Assembly: GCA_038248745.1 (NCBI GenBank)
Contig: JBBRXC010000042.1
Coordinates: 1 to 12,186 of the forward strand
Reading direction: 5' to 3'
Length of the DNA stretch: 12,186 bases
From: JAENWH01 sp038248745
GTDB lineage: Bacteria > Bacillota > Clostridia > Peptostreptococcales > Anaerovoracaceae
In this document: in pieces, positions 6,299 to 12,186 of the stretch
How positions within the stretch are numbered: the first letter of the stretch is position 1
Layout of the letters: every line of letters starts with the position of its first letter
Made by a program: the position numbers and the translations under genes
The notes under the pieces: generated by a model
What the model was told of the DNA's origin: nothing
The model's input: the letters and a program-made list of their open reading frames with translations, nothing else
The model's database searches: none

Positions 6299-9200
6299 TG
6301 GCAGTACTTACCTCACAACAACGAAATACGCTCGAAACAGCTGTAAAGCAAGCACGGAGATTATCAGAATCAGGTGCGTTAAATGCTTTACGAGCATTAG
6401 CTGTGGATAATCCGGAACCGTTCGTTCATATGAATCCTGATCAACGCAGTTTACGTAACCGACTCCGAAGTAAAGCCAGGTTATTGGGGGATGACCTTCC
6501 ATCAAGCGGTAACCAGCAGATAGACCATCTGGCCTATGAACTGGCTTATGAATACTGGCACAAAATGCTATTTGCAAAGTTTCTTGAAGCAAATAGCTTA
6601 TTAATGCACCCCGATGGAGTTTCTGTTACCATGGAAGAATGTGAAGAACTGGCAAAAGAGGGAGGATATATTGATAAATGGGACACAGCAGCAGGATATG
6701 CATCAAAAATGTTACCTGCCATTTTTCGACCTGAAGATCCGCTAATGCAGATATCTTTTGCTTCTAATGACAGGATTAAACTTGAAGAAATTATTGATGG
6801 TCTTGATGATTTTATTTTTTCTGCAGAAGATGCCTTAGGTTGGGTTTATCAGTTCTGGCAAAGTGAAGCTAAAGAAGCCATTAACAAGAGTGGAGATAAA
6901 ATTGATGGCGAAAAACTTCCTGCAGTAACTCAGCTTTTTACTGAACCCTATATGGTAAATTTTCTCATTGACAATACCATTGGTGCATGGTGGGTAAGCA
7001 GAAATCCTGGCGTGAAACCACCAGTAAATTTTGAATATTTGAGGCTTATGGATGATGGAACTCCGGCAGCAGGTAAATATGAAGGTTGGCCAGACAAAAC
7101 TGCTGAAGTAACCTCCTTGGATCCATGCATGGGTTCAGGTCATTTTGTAGCTTCACAGTTTACGGTTTTTGCGAATCTTAGGATCCAAGAGGAAGGACTA
7201 AGTAAAGAAGAGGCAACAGATAAAGTGATAGCAGAAAATCTTCACGGTTTAGAATTAGATGCTCGGTGTACCCAGATTGCAGCGTTTAATTTGGCCCTAA
7301 CTGCGTGGAAGTTCTGTGGTACATATAAGGAGCTTCCTGAAATGAACCTGGCGTGTAGTGGAATTGCACCAAAGGGTAAAATAGATGATTGGATTAATCT
7401 TGTTAGTAAAATAGATGACTCTGTCCAAAAAGCACGGCTTGAAAATGGTATGCGCTCACTTTTTCAACTTTTTCAATTGGCCCCTGAATTAGGAAGTCTT
7501 ATTGATCCAACAACTATTAAATCTGATGCTTTTACTGCAAACTTTGAAGATTTACTCCCAATTCTGGAAAAAGCATTGAAAGAAGAGGCTAACAAAGATA
7601 TTATTGAAAGGGGTGTAATTGCAGCAGGAATGGCAAAAGCAGGTAAATTATTATCAAATAAATATACTCTTCAAATTACAAATGTCCCTTACTTAAGCCG
7701 TGGCAAACATAGTAAGGTATTAGCTGATTATTGTTCTCAACATTATCCTGATTCCAAAGGAGACTTAGCAACAATATTTTTAGATCGGATGTTGGGAACA
7801 TCAAAAATATCTGGGAATATTGCCTCCGTTTTACCACAAAATTGGTTGTTTATGCATACTTATAAACAGTTTCGAGTAAGATTTTTTAAAAAATTATCAT
7901 GGAACATTATTGCAAAGCTCGGACCAGGTGCCTTTAGTCAAATATCGGGAGAGGTGGTGAAAGCTATATTATGTGTATTTGAAAATAATAACCCAAGTAA
8001 ACTTCATAGTATTGTCGCTCTTGATGTTTCAAGTCAAAATACGATACTTAAAAAAATATCCGAACTTCTGAATTCCTCTTTAGGAGTATTAAATCAACTC
8101 AATCAAGTTAGCAATCCTGAGTCAAAATTTATCATTTCAACAGATGAAATGGATTCAGGATTACCTTTATTAAAGTTATTTGTTGATTCGTTTCAGGGCA
8201 TTAAGACAGGTGATGATAATAGGTATAAATTTGTTTTTTGGGAAGTCAATAATTATGATTCTTGGAAATTAGCATACGGGGGGCCAATTAACGATAGTGA
8301 GGAAGGATGCCATTATATTTTGAATTGGAAATTTAAAGGAAAAGATTTTGCAAGGTTCCAAGGCCAGGCTGCTTTCGAAGAGGTTGGATTTTATTTGACA
8401 AATGTTGGTCATCTTCGAACTTGTTTATTTAAAGCAAAACCTTTTACAAGCGAGATTACTGTTGTTATTCCTAAACAAGCAGAACATTTTATTCCTATCT
8501 ATGCATATTTGTTATCAGAGTCTTACGAAACAAATCTTAGAAGGATTGATCAAAATTTAGCGATCTCAACTGGATCTGTAAGCCAGGTTCCATATGATTC
8601 TGAATATTGGCATACAAATGCTTCTAATTTATTTCCGAAAGGAATTAATAATCCAACTGGTTTAGATCCTACTCAGTGGTTGTTTCATGGACATTCAAAA
8701 CGAACTAATCACCCGTTACAAGTTGCCACCGCACGTTTGATTCAGTATCATTGGCCTTCAGAGATCGAAAAAGAAATGGAACTATCGGATGAAGCAAGAC
8801 AATTAATCGAAGGAAATAAAGAGATTGATCACCTAACTGATAGTGATGGGATTATCTGCATTCCTTCTGTCAATACTGAGGAAACTGCAGCGAATAGATT
8901 GCGTGATTATCTGAAAGAAGCCTTGGTTAAGGATTGGAATAGTAACTCCATCCATAAACTTCTTGAAACTGAAAATGCCAAATCTGCCAATCTCCAAAGC
9001 TGGTTACGTAATGAATTCTTTATACAGCACTGCAAAGTTTTTAATAATCGGCCTTTTATCTGGCATATTTGGGATGGACGCAGTGATGGTTTTTCAGTAC
9101 TGGTGAATTATCATAAACTGAATAAAGAAAACCTCTCTAAACTAATTTACACTTATCTGGGCGATTGGATCAGAATGTGTGAGTCAAAGAAAAAGTCCGG

Positions 9201-9525
9201 TGAAAGTGGTGCAGAAGGACTGCTGAGTGCAGCAATTAAGCTGAAAGAAAAGCTGGAGTTAATACTCGAAGGGGAAGCACCATATGACATTTTTGTTCGC
9301 TGGAAACCACTTGAACAGCAATCCATTGGCTGGGATCCTGACCTAAATGACGGTGTTCGGTTAAATATTCGTCCATTTATGGAGGCGGATGTCCTGCGTA
9401 AGAAACCAAATATTAAAATGGGTATCGACAGAGGTAAGAATCCTCCTGGATCACCCTGGGGTGAGATACGGGATAATGATAGACATTTGACTTTGGATGA
9501 AAAAAAAGTAGCCAGGGAGAAATAA
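6298..9525 (+). CDS. pglX: BREX adenine-specific DNA methyltransferase PglX, 1075 residues
   Basis: PglX methylates adenine at N6 in a non-palindromic site, marking host DNA as self; in type 1 BREX it is also needed for exclusion. The S-adenosylmethionine-binding motif I is clear: LDPCMGSGHF, with D275, G279 and G281. It is followed by the acidic strand HGLELDARCTQIAAFNLAL. The catalytic motif IV is NVPY at 462-465 instead of the usual NPPY or DPPY, followed by a family-like segment ending KGDLATIFLDR. The N-terminal third (FAKFLEANSLLMHPDGVSVT and FTEPYMVNFLIDNTIGAWW) and the C-terminus (VRWKPLEQQSIGWDPDLNDG, then LRKKPNI and HLTLDEKKVARE) match type 1 PglX proteins. The region after motif IV, roughly residues 470-830, should hold the target-recognition domain and lies in markedly AT-rich DNA. 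The start shares one base with the brxC stop. No frameshift is seen. Confidence 0.92.
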   Translation: MAVLTSQQRNTLETAVKQARRLSESGALNALRALAVDNPEPFVHMNPDQRSLRNRLRSKARLLGDDLPSSGNQQIDHLAYELAYEYWHKMLFAKFLEANSLLMHPDGVSVTMEECEELAKEGGYIDKWDTAAGYASKMLPAIFRPEDPLMQISFASNDRIKLEEIIDGLDDFIFSAEDALGWVYQFWQSEAKEAINKSGDKIDGEKLPAVTQLFTEPYMVNFLIDNTIGAWWVSRNPGVKPPVNFEYLRLMDDGTPAAGKYEGWPDKTAEVTSLDPCMGSGHFVASQFTVFANLRIQEEGLSKEEATDKVIAENLHGLELDARCTQIAAFNLALTAWKFCGTYKELPEMNLACSGIAPKGKIDDWINLVSKIDDSVQKARLENGMRSLFQLFQLAPELGSLIDPTTIKSDAFTANFEDLLPILEKALKEEANKDIIERGVIAAGMAKAGKLLSNKYTLQITNVPYLSRGKHSKVLADYCSQHYPDSKGDLATIFLDRMLGTSKISGNIASVLPQNWLFMHTYKQFRVRFFKKLSWNIIAKLGPGAFSQISGEVVKAILCVFENNNPSKLHSIVALDVSSQNTILKKISELLNSSLGVLNQLNQVSNPESKFIISTDEMDSGLPLLKLFVDSFQGIKTGDDNRYKFVFWEVNNYDSWKLAYGGPINDSEEGCHYILNWKFKGKDFARFQGQAAFEEVGFYLTNVGHLRTCLFKAKPFTSEITVVIPKQAEHFIPIYAYLLSESYETNLRRIDQNLAISTGSVSQVPYDSEYWHTNASNLFPKGINNPTGLDPTQWLFHGHSKRTNHPLQVATARLIQYHWPSEIEKEMELSDEARQLIEGNKEIDHLTDSDGIICIPSVNTEETAANRLRDYLKEALVKDWNSNSIHKLLETENAKSANLQSWLRNEFFIQHCKVFNNRPFIWHIWDGRSDGFSVLVNYHKLNKENLSKLIYTYLGDWIRMCESKKKSGESGAEGLLSAAIKLKEKLELILEGEAPYDIFVRWKPLEQQSIGWDPDLNDGVRLNIRPFMEADVLRKKPNIKMGIDRGKNPPGSPWGEIRDNDRHLTLDEKKVAREK

Positions 9526-9543
9526 AAAAAAACAATAGTAGCC

Positions 9544-12123
9544 ATGGATGAATTTATTAAAGCTTTTCTCGAATGGTTCAGGAGTGATAATCATTCCAGA
9601 ATAGAAGATTTTTATGCTGACCAAATCACCATCGAAAAACTACAACAATTATCAAAAGATGAATTCATTGAATTCATCAATCAGTTTGCCAGAGAAGGCG
9701 GAAAAATTCAATCAGGCGGATATAGGACTGCCCCTAAATTGATTGAAAATGTGAACAAAAAATATGATGAATTTCGGGGAAAGATATTGGAGCCGCTCGC
9801 TCCAGGTTTCAACCTGGATTCATGGCTACAATGGTGTGAAAGTTTTCCATTCTTTGGGAAAGGACTGGCAACAATTTACTTGAACAGGATAAATAAAAGC
9901 AAGTTTGCCATTGTCAACAATAAGAGCATCGAGGGATTGAAAAAACTGGGATATAAAATCCCTTCTGTTAACATGAAAAGTCAATATGATGCCATTTTAA
10001 AAGCCGAAAACAATCTTCTTGAGAAATATCCATCGCTCGAAAATTTTTTCCGGGTGGATGCCATGATGCATTATATAATTGGAACTGACGAAGGTGGAAT
10101 AAAATTCAATGAATTGGTTGCAAAGAGTTATTTCGATTTAAAAGGATTTAAAGATTACATACAGAATTTCGGATCAAAATATGACGGAAATAGTCCAGCA
10201 GTAGCCTGGTTTTACGATACACGGAATAAACTTGAGTACCTGGTTACCTTGTTAAGTGATAGGTTGAAAAGAGATTACACAATCAATTACAAAGAAAGAC
10301 CCAATACCCAGGGGGGAAACATGAAGAATTACGTACTCACTGGCTTCGCTCCTGATAATGTTCACCCTGATGGCAAGTTGTTCATTAAACTTGCTTTTCA
10401 TACACTAAATAATAACCCAGCATTCGATATTGAAATAGATGTGGATGAAAAAATTACTGACAATCCTTTTAGACCTGATAGAGTAAGTCGTAGGGAAAAT
10501 ACCAGATTAAGGATTCCAGTTGACCAGAATTTTCCACAAAATTGGTCTTCTCTTATTAACAGCATTGACCTACATGTTGAAACACTTACACAGGAATATA
10601 AGAAGATTTCTGGAATTCAAACACCAGACAAACCGATAGCACCTAAAACAGTTCAAAGAATGTCTCTAAATAATATTCTTTATGGCCCTCCGGGAACAGG
10701 GAAGACCTATCATAGTATCAACTATGCTGTTGCAATAATAGAAAACAAACCTGTTGAATATATATGCCTGGAAGATAGAAGTTCAGTGAAGGAAAGGTAT
10801 GAAAAATACATTAAAGAGGAACGAATTGCATTTTGCACATTTCACCAAAGTCTGGGTTATGAAGATTTTATTGAAGGTATCAAACCCGTTGAACCTGGTT
10901 CGGAAGAGGAACAATTATCTTATGCTGTTGAAGATGGAATTTTTAAGAGGATGTGTGTTAATGCCTCATTCACATTTTTACGTGAAGATATAACTGCCGA
11001 AACAGAAACTGCCCTTGATTTTTCAGCTGCTTATGATCGATATGTAAATACTGTAAATGAGCTATTATTGAAGGGTGAAGAGGTTAAAATACAGACCATA
11101 AGTGGCGGTGTGGTAATGGTCGATAATATTTCGCAAAAAAATAATATAATAATAAAACATGTTAATGGCTCAAGGGAATATATAGTCTCAAAAAACCGTT
11201 TGAGTAAGCTTGCACAGGCCTATCCTGACCTCAACGAATTAACAAATATAAATGATCAGTTCAGAGCGGAAATTGGAGGTAGTAATTCATCAGCGTATTG
11301 GGCAGTATTGAATGCTGTCCGGCAAATGTCAAATAAAAATATTATTAAAAATGTAAGCCTTCAATTAGAAAAAGATTATTCATATGACGATAAGAAAAGG
11401 ATTATCGAAACTATGAAAAATGATGATTATAAAACGGAGAATCCAAAGCAATATGTTCTGATTATTGATGAGATCAATAGAGGTAATGTATCACAGGTTT
11501 TTGGTGAAATCATTACATTGATGGAGGATGATAAGCGGTTGGGTGCTGATGAATCAATAAAGGCAATTCTACCTTATTCTAAAGGGAATTTTGGAGTGCC
11601 ATGTAATCTACATATCATCGGAACCATGAATACAGCAGACAGGTCTGTTGAAGCACTGGACACCGCTTTGCGGAGAAGATTTTCATTTATAAATATGGAA
11701 CCGGAACCCGAAAAGCTTAAAACAACAGAGGATGGGATCAACCTGTCTGAAATGCTTAGTGTTATCAATAATCGTTTGTCAATTTTAAAAGATAATGATC
11801 ATACAATTGGCCATGCCTGGCTTTGGAATGTTCAAAACTTGAACCAGTTGAAGGAGGTTTTCAAAACAAAAATATTGCCTCTGCTTAAAGAATATTTTTA
11901 CAATGATTATGAAAAATTAGGACTTGTTCTTGGGGATTCATTCTTTGAGCCTCATAATCAGGTAAACAGTAATGTTTTTGCAAACTTCTCTGGAGGCAAT
12001 GGATTAGCCATGCAGTATGACCAATCGTGGCAATTCCAGCTAAAATCCGTGGAGAATTTAACCCTCTCTGACTTTCTAACACTTACACCCAAACATAATC
12101 TGACACCATCGGATGAGGAATAA
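9544..12123 (+). CDS. mcrB: McrB-type AAA+ NTPase of a type IV McrBC restriction system, 859 residues
   Basis: McrB is the GTP-driven motor and DNA-recognition subunit that partners with the nuclease McrC to cut modified DNA. The AAA+ core is complete: Walker A YGPPGTGKT at 380-388, the McrB-typical FCTFHQSLGYEDFIEGIKP from residue 430, Walker B IIDEINRGN at 640-648, the sensor and signature GTMNTADRS at 693-701, the arginine-rich LRRRF shortly after it, and IGHAW at 755-759. About 100 residues (485-590) are inserted between the TFHQS segment and Walker B, as in many McrB-like proteins. Residues 1-230 form a separate domain; the stretch FFGKGLATIYLN (103-114), followed by a run ending LKKLGY, resembles a helix-hairpin-helix DNA-binding unit. 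Residues 260-350 look beta-rich. It starts 18 bp after pglX and overlaps mcrC by 11 bp. A possible internal start at 10321 would make a short form. Confidence 0.92.
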   Translation: MDEFIKAFLEWFRSDNHSRIEDFYADQITIEKLQQLSKDEFIEFINQFAREGGKIQSGGYRTAPKLIENVNKKYDEFRGKILEPLAPGFNLDSWLQWCESFPFFGKGLATIYLNRINKSKFAIVNNKSIEGLKKLGYKIPSVNMKSQYDAILKAENNLLEKYPSLENFFRVDAMMHYIIGTDEGGIKFNELVAKSYFDLKGFKDYIQNFGSKYDGNSPAVAWFYDTRNKLEYLVTLLSDRLKRDYTINYKERPNTQGGNMKNYVLTGFAPDNVHPDGKLFIKLAFHTLNNNPAFDIEIDVDEKITDNPFRPDRVSRRENTRLRIPVDQNFPQNWSSLINSIDLHVETLTQEYKKISGIQTPDKPIAPKTVQRMSLNNILYGPPGTGKTYHSINYAVAIIENKPVEYICLEDRSSVKERYEKYIKEERIAFCTFHQSLGYEDFIEGIKPVEPGSEEEQLSYAVEDGIFKRMCVNASFTFLREDITAETETALDFSAAYDRYVNTVNELLLKGEEVKIQTISGGVVMVDNISQKNNIIIKHVNGSREYIVSKNRLSKLAQAYPDLNELTNINDQFRAEIGGSNSSAYWAVLNAVRQMSNKNIIKNVSLQLEKDYSYDDKKRIIETMKNDDYKTENPKQYVLIIDEINRGNVSQVFGEIITLMEDDKRLGADESIKAILPYSKGNFGVPCNLHIIGTMNTADRSVEALDTALRRRFSFINMEPEPEKLKTTEDGINLSEMLSVINNRLSILKDNDHTIGHAWLWNVQNLNQLKEVFKTKILPLLKEYFYNDYEKLGLVLGDSFFEPHNQVNSNVFANFSGGNGLAMQYDQSWQFQLKSVENLTLSDFLTLTPKHNLTPSDEE
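10311..10323 (+). promoter_or_regulatory. Candidate internal ribosome binding site and ATG for a short McrB
   Basis: A run of six G residues (10311-10316, preceded by A) stands four bases before an in-frame ATG at 10321, which is Met260 of McrB. AGGGGGG can pair with the 16S anti-Shine-Dalgarno sequence through one G-U wobble at good spacing. It stands out because other starts in this window lack such a sequence. The product would be 600 residues with the beta-rich middle region and the whole AAA+ core but without the N-terminal recognition domain. E. coli mcrB is known to make such a short form. Whether this site is used is inference; the run also simply encodes Gln-Gly-Gly. Confidence 0.35.
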
Positions 12124-12186
12124 TAAAACCATACAGGTTTTTGAACATCAACAACTTCTTATTGGTGAACATGAGTTTAAACTACA
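12113..12186 (+). CDS. mcrC: McrC, nuclease subunit of McrBC (5' part only)
   Basis: Only the first 24 codons are present; the gene runs off the right edge of the window. The frame starts at the ATG at 12113, inside the last codons of mcrB (11 bp overlap), and reads MRNNKTIQVFEHQQLLIGE followed by HEFKL. The pattern K-T-I-x-V-F-E-H-x-x-L, an N-terminal strand followed by a short hydrophobic segment, is typical of McrC N-termini. The position immediately after mcrB with overlapping codons is the usual arrangement, giving coupled translation of the two partners. McrC carries the PD-(D/E)xK nuclease domain in its C-terminal half, which lies outside the window, so its catalytic integrity cannot be judged. 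Confidence 0.8.
   Translation, partial: MRNNKTIQVFEHQQLLIGEHEFKL

Noticed and set aside
9153..9545. A 130-codon reading frame on the - strand opposite the 3' end of pglX
   Set aside because: It lies entirely over conserved pglX coding sequence, and its serine- and phenylalanine-rich translation is typical of an antisense shadow.
1..12186. CRISPR arrays, tRNA or rRNA genes, insertion sequences, transposase or integrase genes, attachment-site repeats
   Set aside because: Looked for by eye on both strands and none seen. There is no regularly spaced repeat array, and no long terminal inverted repeats flank any gene.

Overview
This window carries most of a type 1-like BREX (bacteriophage exclusion) phage-defence operon, with a type IV McrBC restriction module inserted in it. 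All genes read on the + strand. The DNA is AT-rich (single 60-base lines I counted by hand range from 25 to 50% GC). Most start codons have A/T-rich leaders rather than a clear Shine-Dalgarno sequence, and genes abut or overlap tightly. Together with the protein style this suggests a member of the Bacteroidota. That assignment is an inference; no rRNA or taxonomic marker gene is present.

Layout. Positions 1-112 are AT-rich and hold no identifiable gene. Two small acidic genes of unknown function follow (113-691 and about 747-1202). A gap of about 190 bp (1203-1391) holds a perfect 13-base palindrome, a 9-base direct repeat and a hairpin followed by T residues (1330-1358). I read this gap as the boundary between the upstream cargo and the BREX promoter. 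The defence operon then runs without any gap above 20 bp: a 62-residue XRE-type regulator (1392-1580), a BrxA-position protein (1591-2325), BrxB (2309-2854), the large P-loop ATPase BrxC (2867-6298), the PglX methyltransferase (6298-9525), an 859-residue McrB-type AAA+ NTPase (9544-12123), and the first 24 codons of McrC (from 12113), cut off by the window edge.

How the genes fit together. In known type 1 BREX systems PglX adds N6-methyladenine to the host's own non-palindromic sites. BrxA, BrxB, BrxC and PglZ take part in blocking replication of unmodified phage DNA. The core genes pglZ and brxL are not in this window and would be expected just after mcrC. McrBC nucleases act on modified phage DNA, so embedding one in BREX would cover phages that escape BREX by modifying their bases. 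The small regulator at the operon head probably controls expression of the whole set.

Most worth a second look: the McrBC insertion directly after pglX; a G-rich Shine-Dalgarno-like site before an internal ATG in mcrB that could yield a short McrB lacking its N-terminal domain, as in E. coli; a non-canonical NVPY catalytic motif in PglX; an AT-rich patch over the centre of pglX that suggests exchange of its specificity region; and the two unknown genes at the edge of the island.
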